Shown: piece after piece, positions 1-7,249 of the stretch
Layout of the letters: each line of letters begins with the position of its first letter
Numbering within the stretch: position 1 is the first letter of the stretch
From: Leptolinea sp.
GTDB taxonomy: Bacteria; Chloroflexota; Anaerolineae; Anaerolineales; Anaerolineaceae
Direction: 5' to 3'
Length of the DNA: 16,586 bases
Assembly (NCBI GenBank): GCA_022837205.1
Contig: JALHEL010000010.1
Span: forward strand, 1-16,586
Program-made: the position numbers and the translations under genes
The notes under the pieces: generated by a model
Seen by the model: only the letters and a program-made list of their open reading frames with translations
Database searches by the model: none
Told to the model about the DNA's origin: nothing

Positions 1-1
1 G

Positions 2-1252
2 GATACCGGGGAATTTCGCAAGAAATCCGCAATATTGGCAGCTCTGGGGTTGGGATTGACCGCATTCTGCTCTCAATACTATGTATTTATGTTGATTTTT
101 GTCGCCGCCATACAAGGGATTTTGCTCATTCTTCCGAACCGAATTTCTCAATTAAAAGATATGGCTTTTTGGAAAACCTTTGGACTTTTCCTATTAATTG
201 CTTTGCCGCTTTTGATCCTTGCCGAGTTGCCGTTTTTGACCTTGGCAAGCTCCGGAGGGATGCCTGATCGAGACTGGGGCAGCGCCAGTATGTATTCGGC
301 AAGTCCGACCGATTTCTTATTGCCCGCCACAACCCATTTCATTTTCGGAAAATGGGTCGGCAGCCATTTCCACCGTGATTTATGGATTGAAGCCACATTG
401 TACGCGGGAACCATTTCGTTGATTCTTTATTTTTACGGAATGGTTCGAAAGAAAAAAGAACAAAATTGGATTTGGTCAGCCCTGACAATCGGGATTGTTT
501 GCGCGGTAATTTTAGCTATGGGAACCGATTTACATTGGAATGAACAGCCTGTCATCGTTTCTCTGCCCCGATTTTTGCAAAATATACTGCAAAAAGAATC
601 TGCCAGAATTTATCTGCCGGGATTGATTCTATATAAATATTTTCCATTCTTCGGAAAAATGCGCGCATTAATGCGCTTCGGACTGTTTGCATTGGTTCTT
701 ATTGCTTGCGGAGCGGGTTTGGGCGCGAAAGCTCTTATCGAAAGAACCGGAAGCCGATCCATCTTCATCTCGGTTCTATTAATCACGCTGATTATCCTGG
801 ATTTCGCCCCCAGACCGATTGACCGGTTTTCCGAAATTAAACCGCGTCCGGTCGATCTCTGGTTATCGGAACGCCCCGAAAGCGGTTCGGTCATGAACAT
901 TCCCTTTGAATTGAATGATGACCAGGCTGCCACATACTATACTTTATATAATAACAAACCGTTTATCGGCGGATTCTTCAATGCCTTTCCCCCATCGCAA
1001 TACCGGAGCATTAAAGAGATCATGGATACTTTCCCGAGCACGGAAAGCCTCGAAAAAGCTCGAGAATTGAAAGTGGATTTCTTCCTGTTCGATTTAGAAG
1101 CGCTGGATTCTCTGATCGGGCAAAAGCCGACCGCTCGCTGGCAGACACTTGAAGAACTGAAAAATCAATGCCGGGAAAACGGTTTGGTTGAATTGGCTAC
1201 CTTTGATAATCTGTCGGTGTATGGTTTTAAAGAAGATGATGAAAATAAATAA
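2..1252 (+). CDS. Multi-pass membrane protein, GT-C-like, 5' truncated
   Basis: The frame is open to the left window edge, so the TTG at 35 is probably internal and only the C-terminal part of the gene is visible (stop TAA at 1250-1252). The visible part has several hydrophobic membrane segments over roughly its first 270 residues, with loops rich in Trp, Tyr and Pro. A soluble tail of about 135 residues follows, starting near the sequence PRPIDRFSEIKPRPVDLW. This layout (hydrophobic bundle, then a short soluble C-terminal domain) is common in large bacterial membrane proteins related to GT-C glycosyltransferases and YfhO-like proteins. The N-terminal region that would carry a catalytic Asp is outside the window, so the enzyme class cannot be confirmed. 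The stop overlaps the start of the next gene, implying co-transcription. A role in surface glycan or lipid glycosylation is inference. Confidence 0.7.
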   Translation, partial: DTGEFRKKSAILAALGLGLTAFCSQYYVFMLIFVAAIQGILLILPNRISQLKDMAFWKTFGLFLLIALPLLILAELPFLTLASSGGMPDRDWGSASMYSASPTDFLLPATTHFIFGKWVGSHFHRDLWIEATLYAGTISLILYFYGMVRKKKEQNWIWSALTIGIVCAVILAMGTDLHWNEQPVIVSLPRFLQNILQKESARIYLPGLILYKYFPFFGKMRALMRFGLFALVLIACGAGLGAKALIERTGSRSIFISVLLITLIILDFAPRPIDRFSEIKPRPVDLWLSERPESGSVMNIPFELNDDQAATYYTLYNNKPFIGGFFNAFPPSQYRSIKEIMDTFPSTESLEKARELKVDFFLFDLEALDSLIGQKPTARWQTLEELKNQCRENGLVELATFDNLSVYGFKEDDENK

Positions 1253-2852
1253 TCAAAAAGCGATATGGGGATCGGCTGTTTTGCCCGCCGTTCTCGGATG
1301 CTATTTACTGGCGATAAGCATGCGCCGGGGACCGGGAGTGGGAGGCGATGCCACGGTTTACATCACTGCTGCCCGAAATCTGTTAGCCGGAAAAGGATTG
1401 GGGCTGATCAATCCGGCGGGAGAATTCAGGCTTCTTCCATATTTTCCTCCTTTCTATCCGCTTTTGTTGGCATTTTTCGGTTCGCTTGGTTTCGATCCGG
1501 CCGGCTTTGCCGGGCCATTCAATATGATTCTGTTCGCCGTCACCGTTTTCGTGGTTGCCAAAACAATTTCACAATCCGCCGAAAAATGGATTGCCGGACT
1601 TCTGACGGGCACTTTGTTGGCAGCTTCACCGATTTTGATACCGGTTTATTCCTGGGCTATGTCCGAACCTTTGAGCATCGCATTGATGGTAATCGGATTC
1701 CTTACGTTGGCACAATATCTATCAACGGGACAGCGTAACCGGCTGTTCATCAGCGCAGTCAGCTGCGGCCTTTCTTTTCTGACCCGTTACAGTATGGCAG
1801 CTTGCTTGATCTGCGCTTGTTTGATTTTGTTGTTTGCTCAGAAAAAACAATTTCGCATTCGTTTGAGCGAAGCCGTTGTTTATGGTTTGATCGCTTTTCT
1901 TCCCATGCTGATTTGGCTGATTTATGATATCCGAATGACTTCGACGGTGGCATCCCGCAGTATCTTGGAAAATGTAAATTTGTGGGAGGAAATCAGGCGT
2001 TTTAATAGTCAGCTGCAGCCGGTCTTTTTACAATGGCTTTTTCCGGATTCAATCATCCATTCACCATCCATCCCCGCTTGGGGTAACTCTATGGTCTATT
2101 ATCTACTGCTTGTTCTTCCGTTCTTCATCTGCATCGGCATTCCGCATCGGGTTACCGCTGATCAAAATGACCGGATTCTCAATAACTTGTCGATGATATT
2201 TTGTTCATTTTTTTATATTTATCTTTTTGTTATTCTGCTGACCTCCGTCACCACTTATCCGCCGATTACGATCGGATCGCGAATGCTTTCACCGGCACAT
2301 TTCAGCTTTCTCTGCTTGATCGGTTCGGCTTATGCAAAATTATTGCGCCACCGGCAAAACTCTTCCGGATTGAAAACCATTATCACTTTCTGTCTGATCG
2401 GTTTGGCTGCAACTTATGGATTGCGATCGATTCGTATCGCCCGCCAGAATGCGATCGACGGATTAGGTTACAATTCGGTCAAGTGGAGAGAATCCGAAAC
2501 AGTGGCTTATATTCGTGACCACATTCCGCCCGAACAACCGATTGTCACCAATGAAGAAACAGCGCTACTGTTTTTGTTAAACCGAATAACCTGGCCGATG
2601 CATGAAGTTTATGTCAATCGACCGGATGAGAATTTTTATGCATATGAAAGCCCGAATCCTCAAGACATCGACGCAGGCAGATCCGCTTTTCAACGGGGCG
2701 AAGCATTCCTGGTCGTATTCGATACTTTTGAAGATCAGATGAGAGATATTTACGGTCAGGATACTCAAAAAAGGATCGATGCCTTGTTTCAAAATTTGAA
2801 AGTGGTTGCGGATACGGATGACGGCGTTATTTATACCTTAAACAGGGAATAG
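1239..2852 (+). CDS. GT39/ArnT-like membrane glycosyltransferase
   Basis: A polytopic membrane protein of about 537 residues. The frame extends upstream to a TTG at 1188, but the tandem ATGs at 1236 and 1239, preceded by AAAGAAG, are the better start; this gives a 14-17 bp overlap with the preceding gene. After the first membrane segment comes GVGGDATVYITAARNLLAGK, then YFPPFYPLLLAFFG. This is the pattern of GT-C fold enzymes (PMT/ArnT family): a first extracytoplasmic loop with a catalytic-type Asp followed by Tyr, an A-x-N/L-x-x-G-x-G stretch, and a P-P-x-Y-P motif. Several more membrane segments follow, then a soluble C-terminal domain of roughly 120 residues. Family members transfer sugars from polyprenyl-phosphate donors on the outer face of the membrane. 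Donor and acceptor cannot be read from sequence. It sits between two similar membrane proteins in one transcription unit. Confidence 0.75.
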   Translation: MKINNQKAIWGSAVLPAVLGCYLLAISMRRGPGVGGDATVYITAARNLLAGKGLGLINPAGEFRLLPYFPPFYPLLLAFFGSLGFDPAGFAGPFNMILFAVTVFVVAKTISQSAEKWIAGLLTGTLLAASPILIPVYSWAMSEPLSIALMVIGFLTLAQYLSTGQRNRLFISAVSCGLSFLTRYSMAACLICACLILLFAQKKQFRIRLSEAVVYGLIAFLPMLIWLIYDIRMTSTVASRSILENVNLWEEIRRFNSQLQPVFLQWLFPDSIIHSPSIPAWGNSMVYYLLLVLPFFICIGIPHRVTADQNDRILNNLSMIFCSFFYIYLFVILLTSVTTYPPITIGSRMLSPAHFSFLCLIGSAYAKLLRHRQNSSGLKTIITFCLIGLAATYGLRSIRIARQNAIDGLGYNSVKWRESETVAYIRDHIPPEQPIVTNEETALLFLLNRITWPMHEVYVNRPDENFYAYESPNPQDIDAGRSAFQRGEAFLVVFDTFEDQMRDIYGQDTQKRIDALFQNLKVVADTDDGVIYTLNRE

Positions 2853-2855
2853 TTC

Positions 2856-4691
2856 ATGTTAATTTTTTCCGGAGTCATCGGACTGCTTCAATGCGTTTTG
2901 TTACCGGGATTAATTCTCTCGAAGGTTTTTAAAATTCGCGGAGGATTAATTGAACGTTTTCTCTATTTGTTCCCTTTAAGTCTGGTTGCCAACTATTTGG
3001 TCATTTTTCTGCTTGCTGCTTTAAGAATTTATACCCGACCGGTTCTATCGCTTTTGATCGCTTTTGAAATCTTTGCCTTGCTTTTTCTTTTTCGGCGATC
3101 ATTCCGAACCCCGCTGAAAGAGATTCTTTTGAAGGCTGAAAAAACCATAAAACAGGAGCTGCAGCCTTTAACAACAGCTTTTTCCCAACCTTTCCATAAC
3201 AGCGAAGAAATTATACAAAATGCACTGTGGGTATTAAGCGGTCTCGGTTCCGTCTCCGCCGTTTTATGGGGGATCCATGTCTGGCGCTTGAATCTCGGAA
3301 CGATTTTCAGCGGATGGGATACTCTTTTCTCGTGGAATGCATTTGCGGAAACATGGGCAACCAACCAAATTCCGGCTTTTCGCGGATCCTATCCGCAACT
3401 TGTCGCTGCCAATTGGTCAATAAGTTATGTGCTGCAGGGTGACAACCCGGTTCAATTCTTTAACACACTCATTCCGCCTTTATTCTTTCTGTGGATTTTC
3501 CTGATGCTTTTTGATCTGGGTTTCCAAAAGAAAGAAACCGGCTTTTTTTTCGCTGCGATTATCGCACGATATATGATGAAAAAATTGATGGGGGATCAGA
3601 TATTTAATGGCTATATGGATGTACCCGCAGCCAGCATGGTTCTTCTGTCCCTTTATGCAATCTTAAAAGGCAGCGATCGATCCGTAAAAGATCAGCAACA
3701 AAGCCTCGTTCTCGGATTGGTCTTTGCTTCCGAAGCAGCCGTAACCAAACAATCCGGACTCATTGCGCTGATTGTAGCACCCGTTTTCATTCATCGATGG
3801 CTGAAAGCTGCCGAACAGCAAATTCCGCAAAAACAGAAGATCGGATGGATAGTTGTTTGTGCCGGAATTGTTCTCCCTTGGTATTTCGGCGGACTCATTC
3901 AATGGATGATGAATCCTAATACCGATACCCGGATTGTTGATCAAGGGATTGTTCAATTTAATCAACGGTATGAATGGTCGCATAAATTTTATTTAATCCG
4001 ACAATCGCTTGGCAAGTACTTCTATGTTTTTGGGATCAGTTTGATCGGGCTTCCATTTGTTCCGAAAAAATATCGGCTTCCGTTTTTCTTAGTATCCTGG
4101 CCGATCGTCATCCTTTGGGCTATGTTTTTTACTTATGATACGCGAAATCTAGCGGTAGCCTTACCGCCTTTGGCGATTCTTTGCGGTCTTGCAGTTGACG
4201 GTTTCATTCAAAAAATGCTGATCCTTGCGGAGAGATGGGGCGCCGGAAAGATTGCGGTGGGGATTCCTTTCCTTCTCATCACCGTAATCGGAATCATCGC
4301 CATCATCAACCTCTTCTCCGATGAAAAATTACGTCAAGACCAGGATAATCAAAAAAAGAATTTGTTCGGAGCCGGATTAAATCAGGAATTATTATATGGA
4401 ATGCTGGGTGAAACGCATGAAACCGCCGATATTCTGACCAATTATCCGGCCTATTTTCTCCCCGGATACGGAAATTGCTGCGAAAAAGTCGATTTTAAAG
4501 ATTCCGTCACCTTCGAACAAAAACTCTCACAAAGTCATATCCGTTATTTGCTCATTCCTCAATTTGTCGAAAATCTTTCCTGGGAGTCTTACGATGTTCT
4601 GAATCATTGTACGGAAAGCGGAAAATGTGCACTTTTAAAATGCAGCAACGGCTATTACATCCCATATTGCCTATATACAGTCAATCAATAA
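2856..4691 (+). CDS. GT-C-like polytopic membrane protein with Cys-rich tail
   Basis: A 611-residue membrane protein starting at ATG 2856, three bases after the preceding stop. The AGGGA at 2843-2847, inside the end of the upstream gene, is the likely ribosome binding site. Many hydrophobic segments are visible. Near residue 150, after a membrane segment, is GTIFSGWDTLFSWNAFAETW, which resembles the Asp-containing first outer loop of GT-C glycosyltransferases; the AxxW and later YPQL...W residues also fit. The last ~85 residues are soluble and hold six cysteines (NCCEK, NHCTESGKCALLKC and a final YC), against only three in the rest of the protein, suggesting disulfides in an exported domain. 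Function is probably membrane-associated glycosylation with its two upstream neighbours. No known family name can be assigned with certainty. Confidence 0.65.
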   Translation: MLIFSGVIGLLQCVLLPGLILSKVFKIRGGLIERFLYLFPLSLVANYLVIFLLAALRIYTRPVLSLLIAFEIFALLFLFRRSFRTPLKEILLKAEKTIKQELQPLTTAFSQPFHNSEEIIQNALWVLSGLGSVSAVLWGIHVWRLNLGTIFSGWDTLFSWNAFAETWATNQIPAFRGSYPQLVAANWSISYVLQGDNPVQFFNTLIPPLFFLWIFLMLFDLGFQKKETGFFFAAIIARYMMKKLMGDQIFNGYMDVPAASMVLLSLYAILKGSDRSVKDQQQSLVLGLVFASEAAVTKQSGLIALIVAPVFIHRWLKAAEQQIPQKQKIGWIVVCAGIVLPWYFGGLIQWMMNPNTDTRIVDQGIVQFNQRYEWSHKFYLIRQSLGKYFYVFGISLIGLPFVPKKYRLPFFLVSWPIVILWAMFFTYDTRNLAVALPPLAILCGLAVDGFIQKMLILAERWGAGKIAVGIPFLLITVIGIIAIINLFSDEKLRQDQDNQKKNLFGAGLNQELLYGMLGETHETADILTNYPAYFLPGYGNCCEKVDFKDSVTFEQKLSQSHIRYLLIPQFVENLSWESYDVLNHCTESGKCALLKCSNGYYIPYCLYTVNQ

Positions 4692-5098
4692 TCTTGTACA
4701 ATTAGATAAATATCAATACTGAATTATTTCATGCTATCGAAAAATCCGCATTATTGAGTGAATCGACTCAAAAATCGGAATTGATAAAAAAATTTACTCT
4801 TTGTCGTTAATCGGATTAATCATTAATTCGGGAACAAAGATAAAAAATAACCAACTTCACAAATGATGAATCTTCCGTTGCTAATAAAATAAAAAAGGAG
4901 GGTTATCGAATCAGAAAAAGTTAAATACCAATCATATCATTTCGGAAGGAGTTTTCCTTCCATATGGAAACCTTTCAAAGTTTAAAAGTTCCTTTGATCG
5001 ACTGACAGATTTCGGATTAACATTCAAAAATCCGTTTTTGTACTCATCAAAAGAGCGGTTTTGTTATTTTTATAGGTAACAATTAGAAAGGAAAAGAT
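4692..5098 (+). other. 407-bp AT-rich intergenic region with several inverted repeats
   Basis: No convincing gene. Visible structure: TTGAGT (4754-4759) pairs with ACTCAA (4766-4771), and with flanking CCG/CGG it forms an imperfect longer stem that may end the upstream operon. TCTTTGT (4798-4804) pairs with ACAAAGA (4834-4840). A strong Shine-Dalgarno-like AAGGAGGG lies at 4895-4902 with no ATG, GTG or TTG at a proper distance. GGAAGG (4944-4949) pairs with CCTTCC (4956-4961). CGGATT (5013-5018) pairs with AATCCG (5029-5034), followed by TTTTTG, resembling a weak terminator or attenuator. The promoter for the downstream secreted-protein genes should lie here, but no clear -35/-10 pair stands out. 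Confidence 0.5.
5013..5040 (+). terminator. Weak terminator- or attenuator-like hairpin
   Basis: CGGATT, a 10-nt loop, then AATCCG followed immediately by TTTTTG. The six-pair stem is short and only half GC, so it could be a leaky attenuator ahead of the secreted-protein gene or chance. It lies about 60 bp upstream of that start codon. Confidence 0.3.
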
Positions 5099-5566
5099 AT
5101 GAAAAAGATTTTCATTTTCTTTTTTGCCTTGGTACTTGCCTTTACGGCTTTCTATCCTGCCTCAGCTCAAACCGAAACGGAGGAAACTGATGTAGAAACC
5201 CAGTCCGATGACAACCAGTTATATTATGATAGTCTGAATCAATGCTTTGCCTTGTTGGATTTGTACAAAGATGATTTAGATTCCTTTTCATCCGGAAAAA
5301 TAAGTACCCTCACTCAAAAATGGAAAGATACCCGAAATAATCTCCGCTGGAATTCAGCGGTTTCCTGTGGGTATATTATGTCAATAATGGAACCGGAGGA
5401 ATTGAAAGACTACAAAAGCGAACTCGTCTACGGAGCTTATTACCAGTTGGTTGCGATTGAATTGTATATTTTGAGCATTAATAACAATAATGACCCAACG
5501 CTGTATAGTTTGTACCAACAGATGGCCGAAGCAGCTCAAAATAATTACTCGATCATTCCAAAATAG
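5099..5566 (+). CDS. Small secreted protein, tandem paralogue 1, unknown function
   Basis: A 155-residue protein starting at ATG 5099 with GAAAGGAAAAG just upstream as ribosome binding site. The N-terminus (MKKIFIFFFALVLAFTAF) is a signal peptide, with a signal-peptidase-I-type site after ASA near residue 24; there is no lipobox. The mature region begins with an acidic linker (TETEETDVETQSDD), then a compact, probably all-helical domain of about 115 residues. Key positions shared with the next gene are a Cys in LNQCFALLD, the LYKDDLDS stretch, a Trp, the NLRW motif, a second Cys in VSCGYIM, EPEEL, and NDPxLYxLYQ. About half of the residues in this domain are identical in the downstream paralogue. 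The two shared cysteines could form a disulfide. I recognise no family. The protein is presumably extracytoplasmic. Confidence 0.75.
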   Translation: MKKIFIFFFALVLAFTAFYPASAQTETEETDVETQSDDNQLYYDSLNQCFALLDLYKDDLDSFSSGKISTLTQKWKDTRNNLRWNSAVSCGYIMSIMEPEELKDYKSELVYGAYYQLVAIELYILSINNNNDPTLYSLYQQMAEAAQNNYSIIPK

Positions 5567-5610
5567 CCGTATAAACGTCAAATCACTTTTAATTATTAAA
5601 TCTTTTTTCA

Positions 5611-5680
5611 AAACGGTGAGTCATCATTGAATCCTGTGGAAATCATCAAAGAATACAAGGAAAATCATGGCTCACCGTTT
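5611..5680 (+). repeat. 14-bp inverted repeat between the secreted paralogues
   Basis: The left arm 5611-5624 (AAACGGTGAGTCAT) pairs with the right arm 5667-5680 (ATGGCTCACCGTTT). Ten pairs are perfect, then one U-G wobble, then three more pairs. The loop is 42 nt, large for an intrinsic terminator, and the bases after the stem (CTATATT) are not a clean T-run. In RNA it would form a long stem sequestering or presenting the loop. It may be a processing or stability element between the two genes, a small RNA, or a terminator of the first gene. Confidence 0.55.
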
Positions 5681-5689
5681 CTATATTGA
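5627..5689 (+). CDS. Possible 20-codon small ORF inside the inverted repeat
   Basis: A TTG at 5627 opens a 20-codon frame ending at TGA 5687-5689, preceded by GGTGAG at 5615-5620 at a workable ribosome-binding distance. The predicted peptide (NPVEIIKEYKENHG after the start, then SPFLY) is charged, helix-like and composed like real protein. The GGTGAG is in the left arm of the inverted repeat, so its access would depend on that hairpin. The frame is open back to 5600 without a better start codon. It could equally be a remnant of a larger gene or chance. Confidence is low. Confidence 0.2.
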   Translation: MNPVEIIKEYKENHGSPFLY

Positions 5690-5708
5690 GGAAGAGAAGG
5701 AATAAATT

Positions 5709-6182
5709 ATGAAAAAAATGATTATTTTTAGTTTTGTTTCCGTTTTGATGATCCTGTGTTTTACACCCGTAAGTGCTTTTTCGGGTTCCCGGCAGATCGA
5801 CAATGAAACGGAATTATCCGATGATGATTATTACGCGAAGCTTGAGCAATGCTTTTCTATTCTTGATAATTATAAAGAGGATTTGGACTCGGTTTATTCA
5901 GGAGAAATTCAGACCATTTCTGAAAACTGGCATAGCATCCGGGACAATCTGCGCTGGGATGTCGGTGTGACCTGCGGATATATCATGGCGGCACAGGAGC
6001 CCGAAGAATTAAGCGATTATGCCTACCATATTTTTATGGGGGCTTATCATGAAATTGCCGCGGTTGAATTTTATATTCAGTGTATCAGTAATGATAATGA
6101 TCCGAAATTATATGATCTTTATCAAGAAATGTTATCCATAGCTGAAGATTTTTACTCCTATATTCCATTAAGGGGACATTAA
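5709..6182 (+). CDS. Small secreted protein, tandem paralogue 2, unknown function
   Basis: A 157-residue paralogue of the preceding secreted protein. The start ATG at 5709 follows GAGAAGGAATAAATT (good ribosome binding site). The signal peptide MKKMIIFSFVSVLMILCF ends with an AXA-like VSA site near residue 23. The mature domain aligns without gaps to the upstream protein from YYAKLEQCFSILD to the terminal YIP, about half of the positions being identical. It keeps both shared cysteines (EQCFSI and VTCGYIM), NLRW, EPEEL and NDPKLYDLYQ. It has one extra Cys (IQCISN) and lacks the long acidic linker. Divergence is well beyond a recent duplication, implying both copies are kept by selection. A terminator hairpin follows. 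Likely helical and extracytoplasmic; function unknown. Confidence 0.75.
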   Translation: MKKMIIFSFVSVLMILCFTPVSAFSGSRQIDNETELSDDDYYAKLEQCFSILDNYKEDLDSVYSGEIQTISENWHSIRDNLRWDVGVTCGYIMAAQEPEELSDYAYHIFMGAYHEIAAVEFYIQCISNDNDPKLYDLYQEMLSIAEDFYSYIPLRGH

Positions 6183-6245
6183 CATCGGAAAGAAATCGAT
6201 ATTCTTTTTCTGCGGCTTTTATCCTCGAGTAAATTGATCATGAAA

Positions 6246-6297
6246 CGGATACAGAAAGGGTGAAAATATCTGTCAGCCTTTTTGTATCCGATTTTAA
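6246..6297 (+). terminator. Rho-independent terminator after secreted paralogues
   Basis: The 18-nt arm CGGATACAGAAAGGGTGA (6246-6263) pairs with TCAGCCTTTTTGTATCCG (6273-6290), with one G-G mismatch and one G-U wobble, a 9-nt loop, and ATTTTAA directly after. It sits 64 bp past the stop of the second paralogue and probably ends that unit. Confidence 0.7.
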
Positions 6298-6343
6298 GTT
6301 AATCCTATTTCTTTATTAATTCTTTTTCTTATTTCCACACATT

Positions 6344-6389
6344 AATATTTCGAAATATTTTCGAAATCGAGCGTGATCTGTTGTATAAT
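6344..6389 (+). promoter_or_regulatory. TTTCGAAA palindromes overlapping a promoter
   Basis: A perfect 16-bp palindrome, AATATTTCGAAATATT, lies at 6344-6359. A second half-similar site, TTTTCGAAAT at 6358-6367, follows 11 bp further, one helical turn from the equivalent ATTTCGAAAT at 6347-6356. A good -10 box TATAAT is at 6384-6389, and the second palindrome falls where the -35 box would be. This looks like a cooperative repressor (or activator) site controlling the C39-like gene that starts at 6463, with a leader of about 65-70 nt. The regulator is not identified. Confidence 0.5.
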
Positions 6390-6462
6390 ATCGGGTTGCT
6401 TACTAAGAAAATGAAACAGAAAGCGCCTGAGTTTTCGGGAAAAAGGTAAAGTTTTAGTCAAT

Positions 6463-7098
6463 ATGCACTACGAGATCAGCCATCCCCAACTTCTTGAAAT
6501 AAGAAACGGAACCTACGCCGAAACAACTTTCGGTCCGGATCAGGTTTGGTATCCCGATCGTTGGTTACGAAAATCAGGATGCGGACCAACCTCCGCATCT
6601 CTCTTGATGGCTTATTATGCATTTACCCGCCCCGAACTTCGCAGCCTTTATATTGCGGATGATCTGACCCGCCATAGTTTTATCCGTCAGATGCAAGAAA
6701 TGAGTCGCTTTATTAAGCCCGGCATGATGGGTGTGGATAAAATCAGTAAATATGTTGACGGCGTAATTCAGTTCGCCAATGAAAAAGGGATCACATTATC
6801 CCCCCATGTTTTTGAGGTAGGCGAAAAGAACAACGGCCGGCGGAATGAGCTGCAGGGGCTTGCTGATTTTGTAAGCAAAGGGTTATCTTCAGACAGTCCT
6901 CTGGGATTTTTGGTTCTTTCCCGCGGAAACGAGACGCATCTGCAAAATTGGCATTGGATAACCGTCACCGGTGCGGATATTACGGAGGATACTATCCTGG
7001 CTACCGCTTCCGATGAAGGAAAGAAAATAACCTTTGATTTATCTCTTTGGTATCATACAACCTCAATGAACGGCGGTTTGGTTTATTTCACTGCCTAA
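6463..7098 (+). CDS. C39/papain-like cysteine protease-fold protein, orphan
   Basis: A 211-residue protein with no signal peptide, so probably cytoplasmic or exported by another route. The first landmark is WLRKSGCGPTSASLLMAYY, with Cys40 in the G-C-G-P-T pattern at the start of a helix, as in C39-like (Peptidase_C39_2) and other papain-fold enzymes. A His follows at about residue 164 in NWHWITVTGAD, then an Asp near 184 in ATASDEGKK; together these could form a Cys-His-Asp triad. The C-terminus, NGGLVYFTA, is a strand typical of the fold. The ATG at 6463 is the only reasonable start; the purine-rich AAAAAGG upstream is rather distant. It stands alone, with its own promoter and a terminator before it. 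It may be a peptidase, amidase or transglutaminase-like enzyme; no substrate can be inferred. Confidence 0.65.
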   Translation: MHYEISHPQLLEIRNGTYAETTFGPDQVWYPDRWLRKSGCGPTSASLLMAYYAFTRPELRSLYIADDLTRHSFIRQMQEMSRFIKPGMMGVDKISKYVDGVIQFANEKGITLSPHVFEVGEKNNGRRNELQGLADFVSKGLSSDSPLGFLVLSRGNETHLQNWHWITVTGADITEDTILATASDEGKKITFDLSLWYHTTSMNGGLVYFTA

Positions 7099-7104
7099 TA
7101 TGAT

Positions 7105-7121
7105 TTCCGATCTGTTCGGAA
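7105..7121 (+). terminator. Small hairpin after the C39-like gene
   Basis: TTCCGA (7105-7110) pairs with TCGGAA (7116-7121) across a 5-nt loop, 6 bp after the stop codon region. There is no clean T-run behind it, so termination here is uncertain. Confidence 0.25.
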
Positions 7122-7138
7122 TATGACATTTCTCACTA

Positions 7139-7167
7139 TTGACAAATGGCAGGTGATTGTCTATTAT
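7139..7167 (+). promoter_or_regulatory. Sigma-70 type promoter of the maltodextrin operon
   Basis: A consensus -35 TTGACA (7139-7144), exactly 17 bp of spacer, and a -10 TATTAT (7162-7167). The predicted transcription start falls at about 7174, the first base of the palindromic operator. This gives a leader of about 100 nt before the repressor start codon at 7274. Confidence 0.8.
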
Positions 7168-7173
7168 TTTTAA

Positions 7174-7187
7174 TGCAACCGGTTGCA
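7174..7187 (+). promoter_or_regulatory. LacI-family operator O1 (perfect palindrome)
   Basis: TGCAACCGGTTGCA is a perfect 14-bp palindrome with the central CG expected of LacI/GalR/MalR-family operators. It lies immediately downstream of the -10 box, where a bound repressor would block initiation. The adjacent gene encodes a LacI-family protein, so autoregulation is likely. Confidence 0.8.
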
Positions 7188-7195
7188 CTATTTAT

Positions 7196-7225
7196 TAAAG
7201 ATTTTAGAAAAGCAACAAATCTTTA
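7196..7225 (+). repeat. 9-bp AT-rich inverted repeat in operon leader
   Basis: TAAAGATTT (7196-7204) and AAATCTTTA (7217-7225) are perfect complements around a 12-nt loop, located between the two operators. It may form a weak leader hairpin. Function is unknown and chance is possible in such AT-rich sequence. Confidence 0.35.
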
Positions 7226-7249
7226 TGAGTAAATTCTGCAAAATAATCA

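Noticed and set aside
1188..1238. Upstream TTG start for the second membrane protein
   Set aside because: It would overlap the previous gene by over 60 bp and adds a poor N-terminus; the tandem ATGs at 1236/1239 have a better ribosome binding site.
1265..1738. 157-codon plus-strand frame inside the GT39-like gene
   Set aside because: It is an alternative frame of a gene with clear family motifs; Arg/Cys/His-rich composition typical of shadows.
4944..5003. Short ATG frame (13 codons) after the GGAAGG/CCTTCC hairpin as a leader peptide
   Set aside because: No run of regulatory codons and no clear antiterminator pairing; nothing beyond chance supports it.
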